From assembly GCA_017609945.1 (NCBI GenBank), contig JAFCCZ010000041.1, positions 1-8,735 on the forward strand: 8,735 bases of DNA, given 5' to 3'. Below are positions 1-6,118 of this stretch, piece by piece. Each line of letters begins with the position of its first letter. Positions within the stretch are counted from its first letter, which is position 1. The translations under genes and the position numbers were made by a program. The notes beneath the pieces are model-generated. The model saw only the letters and a list, made by a program, of their open reading frames with translations, was not told the origin of the DNA and did not search any database. This DNA is from Candidatus Iainarchaeum sp. (lineage in GTDB: Archaea > Iainarchaeota > Iainarchaeia > Iainarchaeales > GCA-2688035).

Positions 1-710
1 CTCAAAGTCTTGTGGGTTGTGGTAGTAACAATGTCAAAGTATGGAACAGGGTTTTCGTGAACCCCGGCAGCGCACAGGCCGGCAATGTGCGCAATATCAG
101 CCATGCACACCGCGCCAACCTCGTCGCAAATCTCCCTAAAGCGCTTAAAATCTATCTCGCGTGGGTAAGCGGTGTAGCCACTGAGAATAAGCTTTGGCTT
201 AACCTCTTTCGCCTGCTTCAGAATCGCGTCATAGTCAAGCAACTCAGTTTTCTTGTCAACACCGTACTGCACGCTGTTGTAAAGCTTTCCGCTGAAATTT
301 ACCGGGTGTCCGTGAGTGAGGTGACCCCCCTCAGTAAGCTTTAGCCCCATAAAAGTGTCGCCAACCTCCATTGTTGCATAGTAGGCAGCCATGTTGGCGG
401 GACTTCCGCTCAAAGGCTGAACGTTTGCATGCTCTGCGCCAAACAGCTTTTTGAGCCTGTCAATCGCAAGGTTCTCAATTATGTCAATTATCTCGTTTCC
501 GCCGTAATACCTTTTGCCAGGGTATCCCTCGGAGTACTTGTTGTTGGGAACAGAACCCATTGCTTCTAGGACCCCTTGGCTCACAAGGTTCTCGCTTGGA
601 ATCAGCTCGATTCCGTCCATCTGCCTCCTCTTCTCGGCAACAATGGCGTCAAAAATAGGTTTATCGTATTCCTTCAAAAAATCAAGATGCATTTCGTACT
701 TTGCTTCCAT
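1..710 (-). CDS. glyA: Serine hydroxymethyltransferase, 3' part outside window
   Basis: This cytosolic PLP enzyme interconverts serine plus tetrahydrofolate with glycine plus 5,10-methylene-tetrahydrofolate, feeding one-carbon units to biosynthesis. The first 236 residues are visible, out of a family length near 420-430; the gene runs off the left edge. Translated from the ATG at 710, it shows the family motifs in order: IPSENLVS (37-44), [15 protein letters not shown] (57-71), the phosphate-binding SGSPAN (101-106), GGHLTHGHP (128-136), DIAHIAGL (204-211) with the PLP-contacting Asp and His, and TTTTHKTL (229-236), whose Lys234 should form the Schiff base. The ATG start fits the family N-terminus and is preceded by a G-rich GGGGGT seven bases upstream, a weak Shine-Dalgarno match. 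It lies 82 bases after the transporter gene on the same strand but has its own TATA-like box. Identity is clear. Whether it uses tetrahydrofolate or a pterin analogue cannot be told here. Confidence 0.97.
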   Translation of the reverse strand, partial: MEAKYEMHLDFLKEYDKPIFDAIVAEKRRQMDGIELIPSENLVSQGVLEAMGSVPNNKYSEGYPGKRYYGGNEIIDIIENLAIDRLKKLFGAEHANVQPLSGSPANMAAYYATMEVGDTFMGLKLTEGGHLTHGHPVNFSGKLYNSVQYGVDKKTELLDYDAILKQAKEVKPKLILSGYTAYPREIDFKRFREICDEVGAVCMADIAHIAGLCAAGVHENPVPYFDIVTTTTHKTL

Positions 711-770
711 TACCCAAACCCCCAGAATTTCTAGTAAGATTAACTGTTAATTGTTTAAAAATTTATGGCA
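711..770 (-). promoter_or_regulatory. Candidate glyA promoter with palindrome
   Basis: Reading the minus strand, a TATA-like TTTTTAAA lies at 761-754, which predicts a transcript start near 730. Between the box and that start is a 13-base palindrome, ATTAACTGTTAAT, at 739-751 with six-base arms around one central base. In archaea a site in this position often binds a repressor, so it is a candidate operator. The assignment rests on position and symmetry only, and AT-rich spacers produce short palindromes by chance. Confidence 0.4.
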
Positions 771-792
771 GAAAACGTCAATCAGCCATTTT

Positions 793-1443
793 TCAGCCCT
801 GCTTCGCTTTCCCGCGCAGCCACTTCACGCCCAAATAGCAGAAGGGGGTATCAAACAGGGCAAACAGAACCTTAATTATCCAGTAAGGAATAATCAGCGC
901 AAAAATGTATTCAACAGTAAATTTGGGTGAGATTGCATAAAAAGCAAGGAACATAAAGAGGGTTGTGTCAATAAACTGTGAAACAACTGTCGAAGCATTG
1001 TTCCTTAACCACAAGAACTTTCCCTGGGTTTTCTGCTTCCAAAAGTTAAAAGCCCAGACATCGTGCATTTGCGAAAAGAAAAATCCAATAATGGAAGCAA
1101 CGAAAATTCTAAGAGTGGTTCCAAAAATGTTTGTGTAGTCATCCCCTGAAACAAAGCTTCGCTCGGCGGTTGGCAACAAAACCGCGATTGCAGTAATTGC
1201 CAGCACAAAAACCAGGGTAATAAGGCCAATGTAAACAAACTGCTTTGCCTTTTCGCTTCCGTGAACCTCCTCAATAATGTCAGTAATGAGGAAAAGAATT
1301 GGGAAAACAAGAATTCCAACGCTTGCCTCAAAAAAACCAAAAGAGGCAATCTTCAGCCCAATAAGGTTTGCGGTAACAAGGCTTGCAACAAACAGCCCGA
1401 GAAGAAGGTTTGTCTTCTGCTCGAGAGAAAAATTCAGGCTCAT
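793..1443 (-). CDS. yhhQ: Queuosine-precursor transporter, YhhQ/DUF165 family
   Basis: This is an integral membrane protein of the VUT/YhhQ (DUF165) family, whose bacterial members import 7-deazaguanine precursors such as preQ0 and preQ1. In an archaeon the likely role is salvage of a deazaguanine for archaeosine in tRNA, which is inference. The 216 residues match the family length. About six hydrophobic segments are visible, near 11-33, 41-58, 69-91, 108-125, 150-171 and 178-205. Family motifs include NLIGLKI (26-32), the acidic FPILFLITDIIEEVHG (47-62), SQMHDVWAFNFWK (124-136) and RNNASTVVSQFIDT (147-160). The gene starts at the ATG at 1443, 40 bases after folC on the same strand. No Shine-Dalgarno site is seen, but a TATA-like box at 1465-1473 would place the transcript start almost at the ATG, so the mRNA may be leaderless. 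No other archaeosine gene is in the window. Confidence 0.9.
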   Translation of the reverse strand: MSLNFSLEQKTNLLLGLFVASLVTANLIGLKIASFGFFEASVGILVFPILFLITDIIEEVHGSEKAKQFVYIGLITLVFVLAITAIAVLLPTAERSFVSGDDYTNIFGTTLRIFVASIIGFFFSQMHDVWAFNFWKQKTQGKFLWLRNNASTVVSQFIDTTLFMFLAFYAISPKFTVEYIFALIIPYWIIKVLFALFDTPFCYLGVKWLRGKAKQG

Positions 1444-1464
1444 GGAAGAAACCAGAGCTCAAAC

Positions 1465-1473
1465 AATTAAAAA
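1465..1473 (-). promoter_or_regulatory. Candidate TATA box of the yhhQ-family gene
   Basis: On the minus strand TTTTTAATT sits in the 40-base gap after folC, centred about 26 bases before the transporter ATG. At normal archaeal spacing transcription would begin at or next to that ATG, matching the lack of a Shine-Dalgarno site. Only position and composition support it. Confidence 0.35.
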
Positions 1474-1483
1474 CGTTACGCTA

Positions 1484-2683
1484 CTACGAAAAGAGTTGCT
1501 CTGCCTCTCCCACAACAAAGCAGGAACCGCACACAAGAACAATCCCCCTTTTCCCGGCCTCAGAAATTCCCTTCCTTACCGCCTCACGCACCCCCAAAAC
1601 AACCTCACTTTCCTTTTCCAGGCCCTCAAATTCGCGCTGAATCTCGGAAGCGGGCAAAGCGCGGTAACTTGCCTCGGTTGCAATCACTTTTAGAGCAATG
1701 GGCGCAAGGTTTGCTGCAATTGCGGAAATATTCTTGTCAGAACTCACTCCAACAACGAGAACTGCCCTCCGCTTTGGAAAAAATTTCTGGAAGGACTTGG
1801 CAAAAACAAAGGCCCCGCTTGGGTTGTGGCAGCAATCAAGCAAAACAGTCGGGCTCTTTTGAACTATTTCAAAGCGTCCTGGCCACTCCACAGAAGAAAG
1901 GCCCCTGGAAACTGCCTTTTCGCTTATCTCAAAGCCCTGCCTGCGCAACTCCTCAACAGCCGCAAGCGCAGTAGCGGCATTCCACCTCTGAAAAGAGCCC
2001 AGCAAATGTATTTTTCCCTTAAACGGCTTGTTCACAATTGAAAGCGGCGCGCCCTTCTCCTTGCATGTTTCCCGGATAACACGAATGGCAGGATCCTTCC
2101 ACTCAGCAGTTACAACCGGAACGCTCCACTTTATGACCCCTGCCTTTTCGCGCACGATCTTCTCAACGGTCTTGCCGAGAAATTCCTCGTGCTCTCTCTC
2201 AATATTTGTGATAACGCTGACCACGGGCGTTACAACGTTGGTGGCGTCCAAACGACCGCCCAATCCAACCTCCACAACCGCGATTTCAACCCCTGAATTG
2301 GCAAAGTGCTGGAAAGCAAGGGCAGTAACAAACTCAAAGTGAGTAAGTTTAAGAGTACTCTCTTCCTTCACCGGCTTCAACTCTGAAACAAGCCTAGCCA
2401 ACTCTCGGTCCGAAATCTGCTCTCCATTGACCTGAATTCTTTCACTTAACCTTACAAGATGCGGACTGGTGTAAAGCCCTGTCTTGAAACCTGCAGCGCG
2501 AAGAATGCTTGCAAGAATCGCCGCAGTGGATCCCTTCCCGTTTGTGCCAGCAACATGGACTATTTTGAATGTAGCCTCAGGATTTCCAATAGCGTGAAGA
2601 AAGCCCTTAACCCTGTCCAAGCCAAGGGCAATTCCAAGCGATTCAAGACCGTCAAGATATTTGAAAGCTTTAACCCCGTCCAT
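1484..2683 (-). CDS. folC: Folylpolyglutamate/dihydrofolate synthase
   Basis: FolC is a Mur-ligase-type ATP-dependent enzyme that adds glutamate to dihydropteroate and/or to folates, keeping them in the cell and suited to folate enzymes. At 399 residues it is close to the usual 400-430. Visible motifs in order are the P-loop AGTNGKGST (45-53), TSPHL (72-76), ERIQVNG (81-87), VEVGLGGRLDATN (137-149), ITNIEREHEEFLG (158-170), REKAGVIK (178-185) with the lysine that is carbamylated in studied homologues, WPGRFE (267-272), HNPSGA (286-291) and a C-terminal VCGSCFVVGEA (384-394). Two usual positions differ: the metal-site Asp-His is Glu-His (164-165), and the usual His-Gln that opens the adenine-side motif is Phe-Gln (231-232). 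A GAGGT site at 2695-2699 lies 11 bases before the ATG. The gene is divergent from purE. The substrate, DHP, THF or a pterin analogue, cannot be decided from sequence. Confidence 0.93.
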   Translation of the reverse strand: MDGVKAFKYLDGLESLGIALGLDRVKGFLHAIGNPEATFKIVHVAGTNGKGSTAAILASILRAAGFKTGLYTSPHLVRLSERIQVNGEQISDRELARLVSELKPVKEESTLKLTHFEFVTALAFQHFANSGVEIAVVEVGLGGRLDATNVVTPVVSVITNIEREHEEFLGKTVEKIVREKAGVIKWSVPVVTAEWKDPAIRVIRETCKEKGAPLSIVNKPFKGKIHLLGSFQRWNAATALAAVEELRRQGFEISEKAVSRGLSSVEWPGRFEIVQKSPTVLLDCCHNPSGAFVFAKSFQKFFPKRRAVLVVGVSSDKNISAIAANLAPIALKVIATEASYRALPASEIQREFEGLEKESEVVLGVREAVRKGISEAGKRGIVLVCGSCFVVGEAEQLFS

Positions 2684-2694
2684 ACGAATTTCTT

Positions 2695-2733
2695 ACCTCA
2701 GCAATAGTTTTAAAGGTATTAGAGATTAAAAAT
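2695..2733 (-). promoter_or_regulatory. Candidate folC promoter and ribosome binding site
   Basis: On the minus strand a TATA-like ATTTTTAAT lies at 2733-2725, which predicts a start near 2703. A GAGGT Shine-Dalgarno site at 2699-2695 follows, giving a leader of about 20 bases before the ATG at 2683. The predicted start lies next to the purE TATA box, so the two promoters should hinder each other. Confidence 0.45.
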
Positions 2734-2746
2734 AACATAGGAGGGT
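2708..2746 (+). promoter_or_regulatory. Candidate purE promoter and strong ribosome binding site
   Basis: TTTTAAA at 2708-2714 is a TATA-like box that predicts transcript starts near 2736. A strong Shine-Dalgarno site, GGAGGGT at 2740-2746, follows. It sits six bases before a TTG codon at 2753, and this fixes TTG as the purE start. The box and start region overlap the folC promoter on the other strand. Confidence 0.5.
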
Positions 2747-2752
2747 ATTCTG

Positions 2753-3568
2753 TTGGAACAGGTTTTAGTGATATTTGGGTCTGAAAGCGACGCAACTGTT
2801 TACGACCCAATTCTCAGCGGCTTGAGAGAGCGCGAAATAAAAGCAGGCCTAAGAATTTGCTCAGCCCACAGGACTCCTGAAAAGCTGCAACACATTATAA
2901 GGGAAACCGATGCAGACATAATTGTTGCAGGGGCCGGCCTTTCGGCTGCCCTGCCGGGAGTTATTGCCTCGCACTCAATAAAGCCCGTTATCGGCGTGCC
3001 GGTCGACGGAAACTACGGCGGCTTGGATGCCCTGCTTTCAATTCACCAGATGCCAGGCGGCATGCCAGTGCTTGGAACCGGGGTAAACAGCGTTGAGGAA
3101 ACCTGTGAAACAATTGCCATTGCACTCAAAAGGCACAAAAGCGTGAAGATTCTCAACAGGCTGAGTGAAAACGAGGATCTGACAAAAAGACTTTATAACG
3201 GAGTAAATATTTTGGAAGAGCTTGGAGTGGAATTTTCAATTGTGGAGGACCTTGGCCTTGAGTTTAACGTAGAAAACGAGGTTTTAGTGAACCTGCACGA
3301 GTTCGGCCAGCCGATGGTTGACAGAAAGGGGGCACTTGTAATTAACGTGCCTGTTTTGAAGGATTCAAAAGCAAAGGACTCAATGAAGCTGCTGAAGGAA
3401 AGCAAAACCGGGCTCTGGGTCGGCCTGAACAGGATTGAAAACGCCTGCATTGGGGCAGTGCAACTTGTGAACATTAGGTTTTCCGGATTTTCAAGAAAAA
3501 TGGGCGCACTCAGGGAAAAGCAGAAGCAAAAGGTTTTTGAATCCGATGAAAGGGAAAGAAAAAAATAA
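2753..3568 (+). CDS. purE: PurE carboxylase/mutase with degenerate second PurE domain
   Basis: PurE makes the purine intermediate CAIR, either from N5-CAIR (class I mutase) or from AIR and CO2 (class II). The N-terminal half (about 1-127) is a complete PurE core with GSESD (9-13), SAHRTP (37-42) including the catalytic His39, AGAGLSAALPG (59-69), IGVPVDGNYGGLDALLS (80-96) and MPGGMPV (100-106). At 271 residues it is about 100 longer than a usual PurE. The extra half (about 129-271) aligns to the first in the same order: VKILNRLSENED (131-142) matches the GSESD region, LVINVPV (195-201) matches VIGVPV, and RIENACIGAVQLV (227-239) matches the helix that normally reads GENAA. It ends in a normal PurE-like tail, KVFESDE (260-266). 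It has lost SAHR and the LPG loop, so it is probably structural. The start is TTG, chosen from the strong GGAGGGT six bases upstream and the family N-terminus. purC begins nine bases after the stop. No PurK is visible here, so the substrate route is open. Confidence 0.93.
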   Translation: MEQVLVIFGSESDATVYDPILSGLREREIKAGLRICSAHRTPEKLQHIIRETDADIIVAGAGLSAALPGVIASHSIKPVIGVPVDGNYGGLDALLSIHQMPGGMPVLGTGVNSVEETCETIAIALKRHKSVKILNRLSENEDLTKRLYNGVNILEELGVEFSIVEDLGLEFNVENEVLVNLHEFGQPMVDRKGALVINVPVLKDSKAKDSMKLLKESKTGLWVGLNRIENACIGAVQLVNIRFSGFSRKMGALREKQKQKVFESDERERKK

Positions 3569-3577
3569 GGTGGTTTA

Positions 3578-4540
3578 ATGGGAAGCGTAAAAGATTTGAG
3601 TGTAAGCAAGGAAGCTAACGAGAACGAAATGGGGGTCGGAGTATTTAAATTTACTGACGACTACTCAGTGTTTGACTACGGGAAAATGCCTGACACAATC
3701 CCGGACAAAGGAGAAGCGCTTTGCAGGCTTGCGGCGTTCAACTTCAAGGAGCTTGAAAAGCTCGGCGTAAAAAGCCACTTCAGGCAGCTTGTTTCGGGAG
3801 ATGAGATGGAAGTTGATTTGGTTCGCGTTCTCTTCCCGCAAAAGGGAGAGCTGAAGGAAGGAATGAGCAACTACTTGGTGCCGCTGGAAATGATTTTCAG
3901 AAACTCCCTGCCAAGCGGAAGCAGTGTTTTCAAAAGGCTTGAAAAGGGCCAGACAACAATTGAACAGCTTGGCCTGGACAAAATGCCAGAACCGGGTGAA
4001 AAGCTTGAAAAGCCGATAATGGACGTTAGCACAAAGCTCGAGCCAACTGACAGATATCTAACATGGGAAGAGGCAGCCGAAATTTCAAAGCTTTCAGCAG
4101 AAGAAATCAACGGATTGAAGGAGGCTGCGCTGAAGATAAACAATTTTTTAACCGACAAAGCGGCTTCAATCGGAATAGAGCACGCAGACGGAAAAGTGGA
4201 GTTTGGACTCAGTCCACAAAGGGAGCTCATCCTGGTTGATGTGTGCGGAACGCTTGACGAGAACCGGTTCCTCTACAACGGCTTTCATTTAAGCAAGCAG
4301 GTACTGCGCGACTACTACAAGACAACGCCATGGTACGAAGTAATTGAGAAAGAGAAGACAGAGGGAAAAGGGCATGGCGAGTTTACCGCGCCGGAGGGGT
4401 TGCCGGCAGAGCTGGTGGAGCTTGTCAGCAACATGTACAAGGCAGTAACAGTAGAGTGGACAGGAGAAAAAACCTGGGACGTTCCAAGCGTTAAAGACGT
4501 AGTGCAACAGTACAAAGAATTTTTAGAGAAAAACAAGTAA
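3578..4540 (+). CDS. purC: SAICAR synthetase (haloarchaeal-type PurC)
   Basis: PurC joins aspartate to CAIR with ATP to give SAICAR, using the product of PurE. The 320 residues exceed the roughly 240 of the E. coli type. The N-terminus, with SVKDLSV (3-9), FKFTDDYSVFDYGKMPD (23-39) and IPDKGEALCRLAAFNF (41-56), strongly recalls haloarchaeal PurC from memory. Further family features are VPLEMIFRNSLPSGSS (101-116), the aspartate/nucleotide region around STKLEPTD (151-158), GKVEFGL (205-211) and LVDVCGTLDENRF (219-231), the counterpart of the bacterial DE-SPD-R metal motif but with Val in place of Glu. The C-terminal 60-70 residues extend past the short bacterial proteins and carry a WTGEKTW segment. 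The ATG at 3578 has a GGTGG ribosome site at 3569-3573 and lies nine bases after purE, so the genes are co-transcribed. The role is assigned with good confidence from domain pattern plus operon position. Confidence 0.9.
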   Translation: MGSVKDLSVSKEANENEMGVGVFKFTDDYSVFDYGKMPDTIPDKGEALCRLAAFNFKELEKLGVKSHFRQLVSGDEMEVDLVRVLFPQKGELKEGMSNYLVPLEMIFRNSLPSGSSVFKRLEKGQTTIEQLGLDKMPEPGEKLEKPIMDVSTKLEPTDRYLTWEEAAEISKLSAEEINGLKEAALKINNFLTDKAASIGIEHADGKVEFGLSPQRELILVDVCGTLDENRFLYNGFHLSKQVLRDYYKTTPWYEVIEKEKTEGKGHGEFTAPEGLPAELVELVSNMYKAVTVEWTGEKTWDVPSVKDVVQQYKEFLEKNK

Positions 4541-4551
4541 TGCAATAAACT

Positions 4552-4557
4552 GAGGTG
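4552..4557 (+). promoter_or_regulatory. Ribosome binding site of purB
   Basis: GAGGTG lies five bases before the purB ATG in a 22-base gap after purC. No TATA-like box fits this gap, which supports read-through from the purE promoter. Confidence 0.7.
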
Positions 4558-4562
4558 AAAAA

Positions 4563-5930
4563 ATGGGCAGATTTGAAAGCATTTCTCCGTTGGACAGCAG
4601 GTACTGCAGCGAAAGGCTGGCAGAATACCTGAGCGAGGAGGCAAGAATAAGGTATCAGGCAAAAGTTGAGGCAGAGCTTGCAAAGGCATTGGCTGCGGAA
4701 GGAATCTGCTCTGAAAAAATTGCCAAAGAGATTGAAGAGGCAAGCAAAAAGGTAACCGCGAAAGAGGTTTACGAAGGCGAAAAGAAAACAAGGCACGATA
4801 TTAGGGCACTTGTTAACTCAATAAGGGAAAAGGTAAGCAAGGAAGCAAAGCCGTTTGTCCACCTTTCAAGCACAAGCTACGACATAGTGGATAGCTCCAA
4901 TTCACTGCGTTACAAGGACGCAACCGAAAAGCTTGTTCTGCCGGCACTGCTTGAGCTGGAGAAAACGTTTATCAAAATCGCGTTAAGGGAAAAGGGAACA
5001 GTGCAGATTGGGAGGACTCACGGACAGCACGCCGAACCAATAACATTTGGGTTTGCGATTGCTTCCTACGTAAGCAGGCTTGGCTCAAGAATAAAGGGAA
5101 TAGAGCAGGCAAAGGGCCTGCTTGTCGGGAAATTCTCCGGAGCGGTCGGAGCCTACAACGCAAGCTCCCTGCTCGTAAAGGATCCCTTGAAGTTTGAGAA
5201 AGGAATAATGGACGGCCTTGGTTTAAAAGTTAGCACAAGCAGCTCACAGGTTGTGGAGGCAGAGCCAACAACCGATTTGATCCACGCAATGATATCCTGC
5301 TTTTCGGTTCTGGCAAATTTTGCTGACGACATGAGGAACCTGCAGAGAAGCGAGATAGCAGAGGTTGGAGAGGCCTTTGAAGCAGGACAGGTTGGAAGCA
5401 GTACAATGCCGCACAAGAGAAACCCAATAAACTTTGAGAACGTTAAAAGCTTTTACAAGGAGTTCATGCCGCGCATGACAACAGTTTACCTTGACCAGAT
5501 AAGCGAGCATCAAAGAGATTTAACCAACAGCGCTTCGCAGAGATTTATTCCAGAGATAATTGCAGGGCTTGTGCTAAGCGCCAACAGGCTGAACAAAGTT
5601 TGCGCAAAGCTTGTTGTAGACAGGGAGAGCATGAAACGCAATTTTGGAAAAAGCAGCGCAAGCATTGTTGCAGAGCCACTCTACATTCTTCTCGCGTTCC
5701 ACGGGCATCCTGACGCTCACGAAACCGTAAAGCAGCTGACCCTGAAGGCTGACAAAGAGGGAAAGCCGCTGATGGAAATCGTGAAGGGGGAAGCCTCGCT
5801 AAAGCCGTACCTTGAAAAGTTCTCAAAGCAGCAGAGGGAAATAATCTCCGACCCGGAAAAATACACCGGTCTGGCTGAGAAGAAAACAGAAATTCTTTGC
5901 AGCAGCTGGAAAAAGGAACTGGGAATCTGA
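4563..5930 (+). CDS. purB: Adenylosuccinate lyase
   Basis: PurB releases fumarate twice: from SAICAR to give AICAR, directly after PurC, and from adenylosuccinate to give AMP. It belongs to the fumarase/aspartase fold, a homotetramer with composite active sites. The 455 residues match the family. Motifs are ISPLDSRY (7-14), RHDIRA (77-82) with one conserved active-site His, STSYDIVDSS (103-112), GRTHGQHAEPITFG (150-163) with the catalytic His pair region, and the mobile signature loop GSSTMPHKRNP (278-288) bearing the catalytic Ser. QRDLTNSASQR (317-327) and KSSASIVAEP (363-372) follow the usual C-terminal pattern. The gene uses an ATG with GAGGTG five bases upstream. Its TGA shares its last base with the ATG of a zinc-ribbon gene, implying translational coupling. 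Nothing essential appears to be missing. Confidence 0.97.
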   Translation: MGRFESISPLDSRYCSERLAEYLSEEARIRYQAKVEAELAKALAAEGICSEKIAKEIEEASKKVTAKEVYEGEKKTRHDIRALVNSIREKVSKEAKPFVHLSSTSYDIVDSSNSLRYKDATEKLVLPALLELEKTFIKIALREKGTVQIGRTHGQHAEPITFGFAIASYVSRLGSRIKGIEQAKGLLVGKFSGAVGAYNASSLLVKDPLKFEKGIMDGLGLKVSTSSSQVVEAEPTTDLIHAMISCFSVLANFADDMRNLQRSEIAEVGEAFEAGQVGSSTMPHKRNPINFENVKSFYKEFMPRMTTVYLDQISEHQRDLTNSASQRFIPEIIAGLVLSANRLNKVCAKLVVDRESMKRNFGKSSASIVAEPLYILLAFHGHPDAHETVKQLTLKADKEGKPLMEIVKGEASLKPYLEKFSKQQREIISDPEKYTGLAEKKTEILCSSWKKELGI

Positions 5931-6061
5931 TGCCTGGTGAGAAAGTAAAGGACATATACAAAAGAGTAAGGCTTTGCAAAAGATGCGGACACGTCTGGAG
6001 GGCCCACTCAAGCGGCCTGAAGGTAAAGTGCCCGCACTGCCACGGTGTTTTCAAGAGATGA
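5930..6061 (+). CDS. Small zinc-ribbon protein, 43 residues
   Basis: The frame begins with an ATG whose A is the last base of the purB stop (TGATG) and ends at a TGA at 6059-6061. The 43-residue product has a basic N-terminal stretch and one zinc ribbon: Cys16-x2-Cys19 in LCKRCGHVW and Cys34-x2-Cys37 in CPHCHGVF. The knuckles are 14 residues apart, the usual size for a single-zinc ribbon that binds nucleic acid or protein. It is very basic (Lys and Arg throughout, ending in Lys-Arg). The one-base overlap implies translation coupled to purB; an AAGGA and a GGGA just upstream inside purB could aid re-initiation. I do not recognise a named family, and the function is unknown. A role tied to purine genes is suggested only by position. 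Codon choice and the intact paired cysteines argue that it is real. Confidence 0.8.
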   Translation: MPGEKVKDIYKRVRLCKRCGHVWRAHSSGLKVKCPHCHGVFKR

Positions 6062-6071
6062 TTGCCTGCAA

Positions 6072-6087
6072 CCAAAGAGTTTTATTA
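6072..6087 (+). promoter_or_regulatory. Candidate cysS promoter
   Basis: A purine-rich stretch CCAAAGAG (6072-6079), resembling a BRE, precedes TTTATTA at 6081-6087, a TATA-like box. Transcription would begin about 6108-6112. No Shine-Dalgarno site precedes either possible cysS start, so the transcript is probably leaderless or nearly so. The 57-base gap after the zinc-ribbon gene holds nothing else I can support. Confidence 0.45.
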
Positions 6088-6118
6088 GTGTTCAAATAAT
6101 TAACTTACAGTGAAAACA

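Noticed and set aside
12..750. Plus-strand open frames at 12-344 and 514-750.
   Set aside because: They lie antisense to glyA, show no domain or motif, and the minus-strand glyA reading explains the sequence fully.
1277..2342. Several plus-strand frames of 70-140 codons across the transporter and folC genes.
   Set aside because: They are antisense shadows with low-complexity composition and no ribosome sites. The opposite strand carries clear conserved motifs.
3578..4540. PurC looked unusually long and divergent from the E. coli type, with Val where a metal-site Glu is expected.
   Set aside because: The SVKDL and FTDDYSVFDYGKMPD segments match the haloarchaeal-type PurC I remember, so this is probably a known subfamily rather than a new enzyme.
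5545..6075. A 176-codon minus-strand frame opposite the end of purB and the zinc-ribbon gene.
   Set aside because: The translation is rich in Cys, Phe, Leu and Ser, as expected of an antisense frame, and has no recognisable domain; purB motifs occupy the plus strand.
6062..6109. A possible terminator in the T-rich stretch after the zinc-ribbon gene.
   Set aside because: There is no stem and the T-run is only four bases; the same bases fit better as the cysS TATA region.
6110..6118. GTG at 6110 as the cysS start.
   Set aside because: The ATG at 6119 gives the family N-terminus MLKVYNTL and the expected Cys28 position; no ribosome site supports the GTG. It remains possible for a leaderless transcript.
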